From JBFMFR01 sp040752025 (GTDB lineage Bacteria; Chloroflexota; Anaerolineae; Anaerolineales; UBA4823), in the NCBI GenBank assembly GCA_040752025.1, contig JBFMFR010000002.1, forward strand, positions 62,001-126,000: 64,000 nucleotides of DNA, in the 5' to 3' direction. The position numbers were made by a program, and so were the translations under genes. This document shows positions 31,300 through 41,473 of the stretch, one piece after another. Under the pieces are notes generated by a model that made no database searches, was not told the DNA's origin, and saw only the letters and a list, made by a program, of their open reading frames with translations. Each line of letters opens with the position of its first letter. Position 1 is the stretch's first letter.

Positions 31300-32898
31300 A
31301 TGGAAGCAAGGATTGTGGTGCAAACGGGCGTCAAAGCTGTGACGGTTTATCCTGACCGGGCGCGGGTTGTACGGCAGGGTCAGACAGAAGTGGAAACGGG
31401 CGTGCAGCGCCTGGAGATCGCCGACCTGCCGCTGTCGATGAACCCGGACTCGGTGCGCGCCACTGCCCGCGGCACGGCGCGAGTGCGCCTGCTGGGCTTG
31501 CAGATCGAGCGCCAGTACTACAGCGAAACGCCTGCCGAGCAAGTTCGCGGTCTGGAAGCCAGGGTCGAAAGCGCTCAGGATGAGATGCAGGCGCTGGAAG
31601 CCGAGGCGCTCTTGCTGAGAAAGGAGGGCGAGCGCCTGGAAGCCCTGGCTGGGCACACTCAGGTGTTTGCCACCGCCCTGGCCTCGGGCGAGATGAGCCT
31701 GGAAACGCAGCTGCAAATGTTAGCCGGTTTGCGCCAGCGCGCCGCCCAACTGAACACCGAACTGCAAGAAAACGGCCTGAAAAAGCGCGCCCAAGAGCGC
31801 CGCCTGGAACAGCTCAAAAGGCAGCTCGAGCAGGTGCGCAGCGCACGGCCGCGCGAGCGTTACGCTGCTTTTGTGGAAGTGGATGTGCAGGGCGCGGGCA
31901 GCCTGGGGGTGGAATTGACTTACGTGGTCTCTGGGGCGGGTTGGAAGCCGCTTTACGATCTGCGCCTGTTGGAAGCGGACCAGGCCGTGCTGGAAGTGGG
32001 TTACCTGGCGCAGGTCAGCCAGCAAACTGGCGAGGATTGGGCCGATGTGGAATTGGTGCTTTCGACCGCTCGCCCGGCATTGGCGGCCGTGCTGCCCGAG
32101 TTGCAGCCCTGGTACATTCGCGAGCGAAGCCGCCCACAGCCCCCGCCGCCGGCTCCCAGGCAAATGGCAATGAAAGCTGCCGCGATGCCGCAGGCAGCCA
32201 TGGATACTATGGCGGTGGGGTTCGAGCCTGAAGCTGTTCCCGAAGTGGAGGCCGAAGTGGCAATGGCCAACGTGGAATCATCTGGCGCCGCGGTAACCTA
32301 CCGCCTGGCTGGTAAAGTGGGCATCCCCTCGGATGGCGCGCCGCACAAGGTGACTGTGGCGCAGTTCTCGCTGCCTCCCAGGCTGGATTACGCCTGCGCC
32401 CCCAAACTGGCGGAGGCGGCTTACCGGCGTGCCAAAGTAACCAACGACAGCCCCTACACCTTGCTGCCCGGCGCGGCCAACCTGTTCGCTGGGGAGGAGT
32501 TCATCGGGGCGACGCGCCTGGAATTGACCGCTCCGCAAGGTGAGATCGAGCTCTACCTGGGCGCCGATGACCGGGTCAAGGTTGAGCGTGAGTTGGTGCG
32601 TCGTGAGGTGGAAAAAGCGCTGATCGGCGGCAAACGCCGCCTGCACTTCGCTTACGAGATCCGCCTGGAGAATCTGCTGGCTGATGAAGTCAGGATCACA
32701 GTGCACGACCAGATGCCAGTTTCGCGCCACGAAGACATCAAAGTGCGCCTGGAAGGGGCCGAACCAAAGCCGAGCGAACAGACGGAGTTGAACTTGTTAG
32801 ATTGGGAGTTGACCCTGGCTTCCAGGGAGAAGCGCACCTTGCGCTTCGAATTTGCCGTCGAGTATCCGCAGGCGCTGGAGGTTATCGGGCTGCCATAG
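31300..32898 (+). CDS. DUF4139/DUF4140 (MuiA-like) protein
   Basis: 532 residues, no signal peptide. N-terminal DUF4140 region (VKAVTVYPDRARVVRQG, IADLPLSMNPDSVRATARG), a long coiled coil (about 75-185), then the DUF4139 beta-rich domain (VELTYVVSGAGWKPLYDLRL and QQTGEDWADVELVLSTARP are diagnostic). A Met/Ala/Pro-rich insert lies at about 275-315. Family members include a mucoidy-inhibitor homologue of unknown mechanism. TAAGGAGGT gives a strong ribosome site. It sits between glyQS and dnaG with short gaps. Confidence 0.88.
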   Translation: MEARIVVQTGVKAVTVYPDRARVVRQGQTEVETGVQRLEIADLPLSMNPDSVRATARGTARVRLLGLQIERQYYSETPAEQVRGLEARVESAQDEMQALEAEALLLRKEGERLEALAGHTQVFATALASGEMSLETQLQMLAGLRQRAAQLNTELQENGLKKRAQERRLEQLKRQLEQVRSARPRERYAAFVEVDVQGAGSLGVELTYVVSGAGWKPLYDLRLLEADQAVLEVGYLAQVSQQTGEDWADVELVLSTARPALAAVLPELQPWYIRERSRPQPPPPAPRQMAMKAAAMPQAAMDTMAVGFEPEAVPEVEAEVAMANVESSGAAVTYRLAGKVGIPSDGAPHKVTVAQFSLPPRLDYACAPKLAEAAYRRAKVTNDSPYTLLPGAANLFAGEEFIGATRLELTAPQGEIELYLGADDRVKVERELVRREVEKALIGGKRRLHFAYEIRLENLLADEVRITVHDQMPVSRHEDIKVRLEGAEPKPSEQTELNLLDWELTLASREKRTLRFEFAVEYPQALEVIGLP

Positions 32899-32929
32899 GT
32901 TCGTCGAGCGTAGCCAGTGTGAGCCTTCT

Positions 32930-34858
32930 ATGTCCACGATTGATGAGATCAAAGCCCGTATCGATATTGTAGACCTGGTTTCCGAGACGGTGCAGTTGCG
33001 CCGTTCTGGGAAGAACTACACCGGGTTCTGCCCATTTCATGCCAATACGCGCACGCCGGCCTTTGCCGTGTTTGCCGACTCGGGCACCTGGCGCTGCTTC
33101 GGGCAGTGCAATGAGGGCGGCGATATCTTCAAATTTGTAATGAAGAAAGAAGGCTGGGATTTCGCCGAGGCGCTGCGCTATCTGGCGGAGCGAGCCGGGG
33201 TGGAATTGCAGCCGCAAACGCCCGAGGCGCAGGCCGCCGCCGAGGAAAATGATGCCCTGCGGGCCCTGTTGGAGGAGGCGGTGACTTTCTACCGCCACCA
33301 ACTGTTGAATACGCCTGCGGGCGAGCAGGCTCTCAGTTACCTGCGCCAGCAGCGCGGGTTGCGCGATGAAACCATCGAAACCTTTGGGTTAGGTTATGCG
33401 CCGCAAGCCTGGGATGCGGTTGTGCATCACTTCAGAGCGAAGGGTTATTCTGAAGATGATTTGTTAGCTGCCGGGCTGGTGAGCGCCCGCGATTCGGGCG
33501 GGGTGTACGATCGTTTCCGCCACCGGGTGATGTTCCCAATTCGCGACGAGCGCGGGCGCATGGCGGGTTTTGGAGCGCGCATTCTCAATCCTGAGGATGT
33601 GCCCAAGTTTTTGAACTCGCCGCAGACAGTGGTCTTCGACAAGGGTCACCTGTTATATGGCCTGGATCTTGCCCGGCGCAGCATCCGGCAACAGGATCAG
33701 GCGGTGATTGTGGAAGGCTACCTGGATGTGATCGGTTTGCACCAGGCAGGCTTCACCAACGCGGTTTCACCGATGGGCACGGCGCTGACCGAGCACCACC
33801 TGCGCCTGCTCAAGCGCTTCAGCCGGCGCATCGTGCTGGCCCTGGACCCGGATGCCGCTGGCGACCAGGCCACGCTGCGTGGTTTGCAGGTGGCCCGCCA
33901 GACCCTGGATCGCCAGCAGGATCCGGTCTTCGATGCGCGTGGCCTTTTGGGTTACGAAGGGCGTTTGCAGGCCGACATCCGTGTCACGGTGCTGCCGGAG
34001 GGCATGGATCCCGATGAGGTGGTTGGGCGTGACCCTCAGGAATGGGCCCAGATCGTCGAGCAGGCTCGCCCTGTGGTGATCCATGTCATGGAGACGCTGG
34101 CTGTTGATCGCGATCTGGATGATCCCAAGGTGAAAAGTGAGATTGCCGCCCAGGTTCTGCCCCTGATCGAGGATGTCCCCAACCCGGTGGAGCGCGACAC
34201 CTATCGCCAACGATTGGCGCGCCTGCTGCGCATCAGCGAACAAGCCTTGTTAGGTCCGGCGCAGCCGCCGCGCCGCCGTCCTGCATCTCGCTCCCCGCAG
34301 CCGGATACCCAGGCTGGCATGCTGCCAGCCGATGCATTGAGCGTTTCGGCAATTACCAATTATGCCCAGGAAGCGCACTGCCTGGGGGTGTTGCTGCGCC
34401 GTCCGGATTTGTTATACCAGGTGGACCGCCGCCTCCAGGAGGCAGGGCTGGCGCGCCTGGCGCCGCAGGATTTCCAGCACGCCGATCACCAGGTGATCTT
34501 GCGCCTTTTCCAGCAATCATTGGAGCAGGATATGGCCGAACCCCTGGATTTCGTGCTCAATTACCTGGACCTGCCCATGATGGAAATGGCAGATGCACTG
34601 CTGGAGCGTACCGCCAAACTGGATCCCAGCCAGGAACGCGTCTTGGAGGATTTGATGCGCGGTTTGCTCGATCTGCGCCGCCGTAATTTGCATCAGGAGG
34701 TTGAGTATCAGCGTTATCTCATTGAAGATGCTCAGCAACAAGGCGACTTAAAAGCCACACAATACTTGCAATCTATGGTACAACTTACAGAAGTAAAGCG
34801 ATGTATCGATAAAGCCATGGCCCACTATACCCATCGCGCTGCCAGTACAAATTTGTAA
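32930..34858 (+). CDS. dnaG: DNA primase
   Basis: 642 residues. The zinc-binding CHC2 domain is at the N-terminus: C34-P-F-H37, then C56 and C60. The second pair is CFGQC, one residue longer than the usual CFGC. TOPRIM motifs are clear: VIVEGYLDVIGLHQAGF (catalytic Glu) and LALDPDAAGDQAT (DxD). The C-terminal helicase-binding region (about 470-640) is divergent. It synthesises RNA primers for replication. ATG 32930 was chosen because MSTIDEIKARIDIVDLV is the standard primase start. It lies upstream of rpoD as in the classical macromolecular-synthesis operon. Confidence 0.95.
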   Translation: MSTIDEIKARIDIVDLVSETVQLRRSGKNYTGFCPFHANTRTPAFAVFADSGTWRCFGQCNEGGDIFKFVMKKEGWDFAEALRYLAERAGVELQPQTPEAQAAAEENDALRALLEEAVTFYRHQLLNTPAGEQALSYLRQQRGLRDETIETFGLGYAPQAWDAVVHHFRAKGYSEDDLLAAGLVSARDSGGVYDRFRHRVMFPIRDERGRMAGFGARILNPEDVPKFLNSPQTVVFDKGHLLYGLDLARRSIRQQDQAVIVEGYLDVIGLHQAGFTNAVSPMGTALTEHHLRLLKRFSRRIVLALDPDAAGDQATLRGLQVARQTLDRQQDPVFDARGLLGYEGRLQADIRVTVLPEGMDPDEVVGRDPQEWAQIVEQARPVVIHVMETLAVDRDLDDPKVKSEIAAQVLPLIEDVPNPVERDTYRQRLARLLRISEQALLGPAQPPRRRPASRSPQPDTQAGMLPADALSVSAITNYAQEAHCLGVLLRRPDLLYQVDRRLQEAGLARLAPQDFQHADHQVILRLFQQSLEQDMAEPLDFVLNYLDLPMMEMADALLERTAKLDPSQERVLEDLMRGLLDLRRRNLHQEVEYQRYLIEDAQQQGDLKATQYLQSMVQLTEVKRCIDKAMAHYTHRAASTNL

Positions 34859-34913
34859 GAGCGAAGCCGCCGCAAGGCCCAGCGAAGCCGTCGAAAGACC
34901 CGGATGAGCCTTT

Positions 34914-36650
<1,737 letters not shown>

Positions 36651-36671
36651 GCCGCAGTTTTTTTGTGAAAT

Positions 36672-36700
36672 TTGACACGGTTGGTTGGTTGTGATAAACT
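36672..36700 (+). promoter_or_regulatory. Promoter of the nuo operon
   Basis: TTGACA (36672-36677), 17-bp spacer, TAAACT (36695-36700), about 115 bp upstream of nuoA, leaving a roughly 108-nt leader. It starts 21 bp after rpoD stops. Confidence 0.8.
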
Positions 36701-36815
36701 ATCGCAATAGGGTAAACTTTATACCATCAGGCTCCTGCGCCTCTCGAGGCACTACGGGTATGCAGGCAAACCAGTCTCAAATTTTTGTACCGACCTTAGG
36801 AGATTAGAGGCTCAA

Positions 36816-37172
36816 ATGTTGCAGGAATTTATGCCGATTATCGTCTTAATCGTCCTGGCCACGGGGTTGGCAGGACTCGTTATTTTAATTGGGCATATGT
36901 TTGGCCCACGCCGCCCAACGCCGCGCAAGGCCATGCCCTATGAATCGGGCATGCGCCCGATAGGTCCCGGCTCGCGGCGCATGCCGGTGCGTTTCTACCT
37001 GGTGGCGGTCTTGTTCATCCTGTTCGACATCGAAGTCGTCTTTTTCTTGCCCTGGGCGGTCGTGTTCAAAAAGCTGGGCCTGTTTGGGTTGGTGGAGATG
37101 CTCATCTTCATTGTGATCTTACTGGTAGGTTATGTCTATGCATGGAAGAAAGGAGCATTGGAATGGGAATAG
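36816..37172 (+). CDS. nuoA: NADH-quinone oxidoreductase subunit A
   Basis: 118 residues with three membrane helices. The conserved loop PYESGMRPIGPGSRRMPVRF, followed by LVAVLFILFDIEVVFFLPWA, is diagnostic of NuoA/ND3. It is part of the membrane arm of respiratory complex I near the quinone site. Its stop overlaps the nuoB start by 10 bp, so the two are coupled. First gene of the 14-gene operon. Confidence 0.96.
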   Translation: MLQEFMPIIVLIVLATGLAGLVILIGHMFGPRRPTPRKAMPYESGMRPIGPGSRRMPVRFYLVAVLFILFDIEVVFFLPWAVVFKKLGLFGLVEMLIFIVILLVGYVYAWKKGALEWE

Positions 37173-37645
37173 AACAAAAGCTTGGCAATATGGGTGTGGT
37201 TACCGTGAAGCTGGAAGAGCTGGTCAACTGGTCGCGCACGCGGGCGATGTGGCCCATGTTGTTTGGCCTGGCCTGCTGTGCCATCGAGATGATGGCAGCC
37301 CAGGCTTCGCATTATGACATGAGCCGCTTTGGCATGGAGTTGATGCGCGCCAGCCCGCGCCAGGCGGATTTGATGATCGTGGCCGGGCGGGTGTCACGCA
37401 AAATGGCGCCGGTGCTGCGGCGGCTGTATGACCAGATGCCGGCTCCCAAGTGGGTCATCTCGATGGGAGACTGCGCCTCCTGCGGAGGCATTTTCAACAA
37501 CTATGCCATCGTGCAGGGGGTGGACGAGATCGTTCCCGTGGATATTTACGTGGCCGGCTGCCCGCCGCGCCCGGAAGCCTTGATCCACGGCATCGTCAGC
37601 CTGTACGAGAAAGTTCAAAAAGACAAGCTCAAGGATTGGGCTTGA
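37163..37645 (+). CDS. nuoB: NADH-quinone oxidoreductase subunit B
   Basis: 160 residues. Carries the ligands of cluster N2: the CC pair in GLACCAIEMM, Cys in SMGDCASCGG and Cys in VAGCPPRPEAL. N2 passes electrons to quinone. ATG 37163 is preferred over the earlier in-frame ATG at 37142 because AAAGGAGC is properly spaced before it and MGIEQKLG is a usual start. Confidence 0.96.
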   Translation: MGIEQKLGNMGVVTVKLEELVNWSRTRAMWPMLFGLACCAIEMMAAQASHYDMSRFGMELMRASPRQADLMIVAGRVSRKMAPVLRRLYDQMPAPKWVISMGDCASCGGIFNNYAIVQGVDEIVPVDIYVAGCPPRPEALIHGIVSLYEKVQKDKLKDWA

Positions 37646-37673
37646 GGCTGCCTGCCTGGCTGGAGAAAAGTGA

Positions 37674-38273
37674 ATGAGTGAATTAACCGTTCTCACTTTA
37701 CAGACCATCGTGGATGCTTTTACGCAGCGCTTTAGCGCTCAGCGCTTTGGCGCTCAGCGCTTTGCTGCACAGGCGGCGGATTCCCGCGGCGTGACGGAAC
37801 TTCTAAGCCAGGCCGTTCCGCGCCCCGCCGCCGGCCCGGTGAGCCTGATGCTGGCCGCCGGACATATCGTGCCGGCCGCCCTGGCGCTGCGCCACGAGTT
37901 CGACTTCGAACTGCTCACCGAGCAGACTGCGGTGGACTATTGGCCGCAGCAGACGCCGCGCTTCCACGTCGTCTACCGCTTCCGTTCATTGAAGCACAAC
38001 CTGATCCTTGGCCTGCGCCTCCCGCTGGACGGCAACGCGCCAGTCATGCCCAGCCTGGTGGAGGTGTACGCCAACGCCAACTGGTTCGAGCGCGAGCTGT
38101 GGGATATGTTCGGCATCCGTTTCGAAGGCCATCCGGATTTGCGCCGGGTGATCATGCCCTATGACTGGGAAGGCCACCCGCTGCGCAAAGATTACCCGCT
38201 GGGCTACGAAGAAGTGCAGTTCTCGTTCAATTTCGACGAGATCGACGTGCGCAAGCCCTATGCCCAGGAGTGA
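37674..38273 (+). CDS. nuoC: NADH-quinone oxidoreductase subunit C
   Basis: 199 residues, separate from nuoD (the two are fused in E. coli). The signature is clear: FHVVYRFRSLKHN, EVYANANWFERELWDMFGI and RRVIMPYDWEGHPLRKDYPL. It is a connecting-arm subunit. The N-terminal region carries a three-unit in-frame repeat (QRFxAQ). CTGGAGAAAAG precedes ATG 37674. Confidence 0.95.
   Translation: MSELTVLTLQTIVDAFTQRFSAQRFGAQRFAAQAADSRGVTELLSQAVPRPAAGPVSLMLAAGHIVPAALALRHEFDFELLTEQTAVDYWPQQTPRFHVVYRFRSLKHNLILGLRLPLDGNAPVMPSLVEVYANANWFERELWDMFGIRFEGHPDLRRVIMPYDWEGHPLRKDYPLGYEEVQFSFNFDEIDVRKPYAQE
37725..37769 (+). repeat. 15-bp tandem repeat inside nuoC
   Basis: Three units of CAGCGCTTTxGCGCT (last one degenerate) encode QRFSA-QRFGA-QRFAA near the N-terminus of NuoC. 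Each unit is itself part-palindromic (AGCGCT), suggesting expansion by slippage. Confidence 0.8.
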
Positions 38274-38281
38274 GGTGAGCA

Positions 38282-39535
38282 ATGTCGCACGAAGTCGCTG
38301 AAATGGAGATGAACCTGTCGCCGGTCTCGTTGGATGAGATCAAGCACCTGATTTCTGAGCGCGCCATCCAGGGTGAGACGGTATTGTTGAACATGGGTCC
38401 GCAGCATCCCAGCACGCACGGGGTGCTGCGTCTGTTGCTGGAACTGGACGGCGAAACAGTCGTCAATGTCATCCCGGATGTGGGCTTTTTGCACACCGGC
38501 ATCGAGAAGAACATGGAGGCCAAGACCTACAGCAAGGCGGCGGTAATGACCGACCGGCTGGACTACCTGAACAACACCGGCAACAACCTGGCCTACTGCC
38601 TGGCCATCGAGGAGCTGACGGAGCTGGATGTGCCGCCGCGGGCGCAGGCCATCCGCGTCATCCTGGTGGAGCTGCAGCGCATCGCTTCGCACCTGGTTTG
38701 GCTGGGCACGCACGCCCTGGACGTGGCGGCCATGTCGGTGTTCCTGTACTGCTTCCGTGAGCGCGAGGGCATCCTGGATATCCTGGAAACGGTCAGCGGG
38801 CAGCGCATGATGACGACTTACCTGCGTCCGGGCGGTTTGTGGCGGGATACACCGGCGGAGTTCGAAGACATGGTGCGCGGGTTCTTGAAATCTTTCCCCG
38901 CGCGCATCGACGAGTATGAGGCGCTGCTGACCAGGAACCCGCTGTTTATGGAGCGCACCCAGCACATCGGTGTGCTGGATCCGCAGGTTGCGCTGCAATA
39001 CGGCGTAACCGGGCCGATGTTGCGCGCTTCGGGCATCGCCCACGACTTGCGCAAGGCGCAGCCTTACAGCGGCTATGAGCAGTACGACTTCGATGTGCCC
39101 ACGCGCACGCAGGGCGATACCTACGCCCGCTACCAGGTGCGCGTGGAGGAGATGCGCCAATCGCTGCGCATTGTGGAGCAGGCGCTGGCGAAGCTCCCGT
39201 TGGGGCCAGTGCGCAGCAATAACCGCAAATACGTGCCACCGCCGCGCAGTGAAATCGGCACCAGCATGGAGGCGTTGATCCATCACTTCAAGCTGTGGAC
39301 GGAAGGCTTTAGCCCTCCGCAGGGCTCGGTGTACGTGGCGGTTGAGTCGCCGCGCGGTGAACTGGGGGTTTATCTGGAGAGTGATAGCGGGCCGAAGCCC
39401 TACCGCGTGCACTGGCGCACGCCTTCCTTTACGAATATGCAAATCCTGCCGGTCATTTCCAAGGGACACCTGGTGGCTGACCTGGTGATGTTGATCGGAA
39501 CCGTCGATATCGTTCTGGGCGATGTGGACCGGTAG
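38282..39535 (+). CDS. nuoD: NADH-quinone oxidoreductase subunit D
   Basis: 417 residues, 49-kDa-type subunit related to the large subunit of NiFe hydrogenases. It opens with LLNMGPQHPSTHGVLRLLLE, followed by DVGFLHTGIEKNMEAKTY, and ends ISKGHLVADLVMLIGTVDIV, next to LGDVDR. Together with NuoB it builds the quinone-binding cavity. Spaced 8 bp after nuoC with GAGGTGAGC as ribosome site. Confidence 0.96.
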   Translation: MSHEVAEMEMNLSPVSLDEIKHLISERAIQGETVLLNMGPQHPSTHGVLRLLLELDGETVVNVIPDVGFLHTGIEKNMEAKTYSKAAVMTDRLDYLNNTGNNLAYCLAIEELTELDVPPRAQAIRVILVELQRIASHLVWLGTHALDVAAMSVFLYCFREREGILDILETVSGQRMMTTYLRPGGLWRDTPAEFEDMVRGFLKSFPARIDEYEALLTRNPLFMERTQHIGVLDPQVALQYGVTGPMLRASGIAHDLRKAQPYSGYEQYDFDVPTRTQGDTYARYQVRVEEMRQSLRIVEQALAKLPLGPVRSNNRKYVPPPRSEIGTSMEALIHHFKLWTEGFSPPQGSVYVAVESPRGELGVYLESDSGPKPYRVHWRTPSFTNMQILPVISKGHLVADLVMLIGTVDIVLGDVDR

Positions 39536-39609
39536 AAGGCAGAAGTTTAGGAGTTAGAGGTTAGATTAGAACGGAGCTCCGCCGTTTGGGTGTTCCGAGG
39601 AGAGGAGTT

Positions 39610-40167
39610 ATGCCGAACGTGGTCGCTGACAAGTACGCACAAGAAATCCAGGCCATCCTGGCCAAATACCCGGCGGAGGAACGGCGCTCAGCGGTGATGC
39701 CGTTGATCTACCTGGTGCAGCGCGAACGCATGCACGTCGACCGGAAAGATATGGCGGAGATTGCCGGCATCCTGGGCATCTCGACGACGGAGGTGGCTTC
39801 GATCGTGGGCTTTTACAGCCTGTATTACGATAAGCCGGGCGGACGCTATCGCATCCAGGTCTGCACCGATCTGCCGTGCGCGCTGCGCGGGGCAGATAAA
39901 TTCTTGCAAGAGCTGTGCGCCCGCCTGAACATCCAGCCCGGCGAGACGACCTCGGATGGATTGATCACGGTGGAGGCGGTGATGTGCCTGGCAGCTTGCG
40001 ATAAGGCGCCTATGTTCCAGGTGCAGTCCGGCGCAGGGCTGGAATATCACGAGAACCAGACGGTGGAGACAGCCCTGGGGCTGATCGAGCAACTGCGGGC
40101 GGACGCCGCGCGCCGCCGTGGGCCGGTGGAGAACACCAGCCGGCGGGGAACGCCGGGGAGGGAGTGA
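39610..40167 (+). CDS. nuoE: NADH-quinone oxidoreductase subunit E
   Basis: 185 residues. Thioredoxin-like [2Fe-2S] protein with the four ligands in CTDLPCALRG and CLAACDKAP (cluster N1a). The C-terminal 20 residues are Arg-rich and atypical. ATG 39610 has GAGGAG upstream, and the earlier ATG at 39586 lies in what looks like leader sequence. A 74-bp gap from nuoD contains a CTAACTTC-like dispersed repeat remnant in reverse (GGAGTTAGAGGTTAG). Confidence 0.95.
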   Translation: MPNVVADKYAQEIQAILAKYPAEERRSAVMPLIYLVQRERMHVDRKDMAEIAGILGISTTEVASIVGFYSLYYDKPGGRYRIQVCTDLPCALRGADKFLQELCARLNIQPGETTSDGLITVEAVMCLAACDKAPMFQVQSGAGLEYHENQTVETALGLIEQLRADAARRRGPVENTSRRGTPGRE

Positions 40168-40168
40168 G

Positions 40169-41461
40169 ATGGCGGCTGAAGAGATCACTCAAAACGAGCT
40201 TTGGCTATTACGCCACCGCACCATCCCGGACCTGGATAACCTGGAAGTCTATCGCCAGCACGGCGGTTTCGAGGCCTTCGAGAAGGCGGTGAAGGGGATG
40301 AAGCCGGGGGAGGTGACGGATGTGGTGAAGGCTTCGGGGCTGCGCGGACGCGGCGGAGCAGGCTTCCCAACGGGTGTGAAGTGGTCGTTTATCGATAACA
40401 ACAACTGGCCGCACTATGTGGTGGCCAACGCGGATGAATCTGAGCCGGGGACTTTCAAGGATCGAGAGCTCATGGAGAGCAATCCTTACCAGTTCCTGGA
40501 AGGGGTTGCTCTGTGTGCCTACGCGGTGAAGGCCAATACGGCGTATGTCTATCTGCGGGGTGAGTTCTGGCCGGTGGCGGCCAGGCTCGACCAGCACATC
40601 GCCGCCATGCAAGCCGCCGGGCTGTTGGGCGATCATCTGTTGGGTACGGATTATTCGTTGCACATCTATACTCATCTGGGCGCAGGGGCTTACATCTGCG
40701 GCGAAGAGACGGCTTTGCTCGAATCGATGGAAGGCAAGCTGGGCCAGCCACGCCTGCGCCCGCCTTTTCCGCCTTCGTTTGGGCTGTATGGCAAGCCGAC
40801 CATCGTGAACAACGTGGAAACGCTGAGCAACGTGCCGCTGATCGTGGCACGCGGCGCAGAATGGTATCGCAGCATTGGCACGGAGAAAAGTCCGGGGCCG
40901 AAGATTTTCTCGCTTTCCGGGCGGGTGGCGCGGCCGGGCAACTATGAGCTGCCGCTGGGAACTACCTTCCGCGAGCTGATCTATACGCACGGGGGCGGGA
41001 TCATCGACGGGCGGCCAATCAAGGCGATTATGGCGGCGGGGGCGAGTTCATCGCTAATCGTGGCGAGCGAACAGGCCCTGGACACGCCCATGGATTACGA
41101 AAGTGTGCCCAACGTGGGCGGCTCGCTGGGTTCAGCCTCGGTGATCGTGATCGACGACACGGTCAGCATCCCCTGGCTGATCAACAAGACGATCCACTTC
41201 TTCAATCACGAGTCGTGCGGCAAGTGCACGCCCTGCCGTGAAGGCAATTATTGGATGGTGCACCTGACCGAGCGCATTGCTCATGGAGATGCAGGTCCGG
41301 AAGAGGTGGCCTTGCTGCACGAGGTGGCCAGCCAGATGAAAGGCAAGTGCCTGTGTGCGCTGGGCGAGTTTGCCATCGAGGCAGTGCTTTCGGGCATCGA
41401 GCGCTTCCCCGGGGATTTTGCACCGAGCAGTAGCCCATCAACGAATGGCGCGGGCGAGTAA
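40169..41461 (+). CDS. nuoF: NADH-quinone oxidoreductase subunit F
   Basis: 430 residues, the NADH- and FMN-binding subunit. Motifs: GLRGRGGAGFPTGVKW (NADH and FMN loop), GAGAYICGEETALLESMEG and the N3 cluster ESCGKCTPCREG with the fourth Cys in GKCLCALGEF. It accepts hydride from NADH. It starts 1 bp after the nuoE stop, with GGGAGGGAG as ribosome site. Confidence 0.96.
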   Translation: MAAEEITQNELWLLRHRTIPDLDNLEVYRQHGGFEAFEKAVKGMKPGEVTDVVKASGLRGRGGAGFPTGVKWSFIDNNNWPHYVVANADESEPGTFKDRELMESNPYQFLEGVALCAYAVKANTAYVYLRGEFWPVAARLDQHIAAMQAAGLLGDHLLGTDYSLHIYTHLGAGAYICGEETALLESMEGKLGQPRLRPPFPPSFGLYGKPTIVNNVETLSNVPLIVARGAEWYRSIGTEKSPGPKIFSLSGRVARPGNYELPLGTTFRELIYTHGGGIIDGRPIKAIMAAGASSSLIVASEQALDTPMDYESVPNVGGSLGSASVIVIDDTVSIPWLINKTIHFFNHESCGKCTPCREGNYWMVHLTERIAHGDAGPEEVALLHEVASQMKGKCLCALGEFAIEAVLSGIERFPGDFAPSSSPSTNGAGE

Positions 41462-41473
41462 TGGAGAGGATGT

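Noticed and set aside
36651..36815. Riboswitch in the nuoA leader
   Set aside because: No structure beyond a weak CCTGC/GCAGG stem; a promoter and ribosome site suffice.
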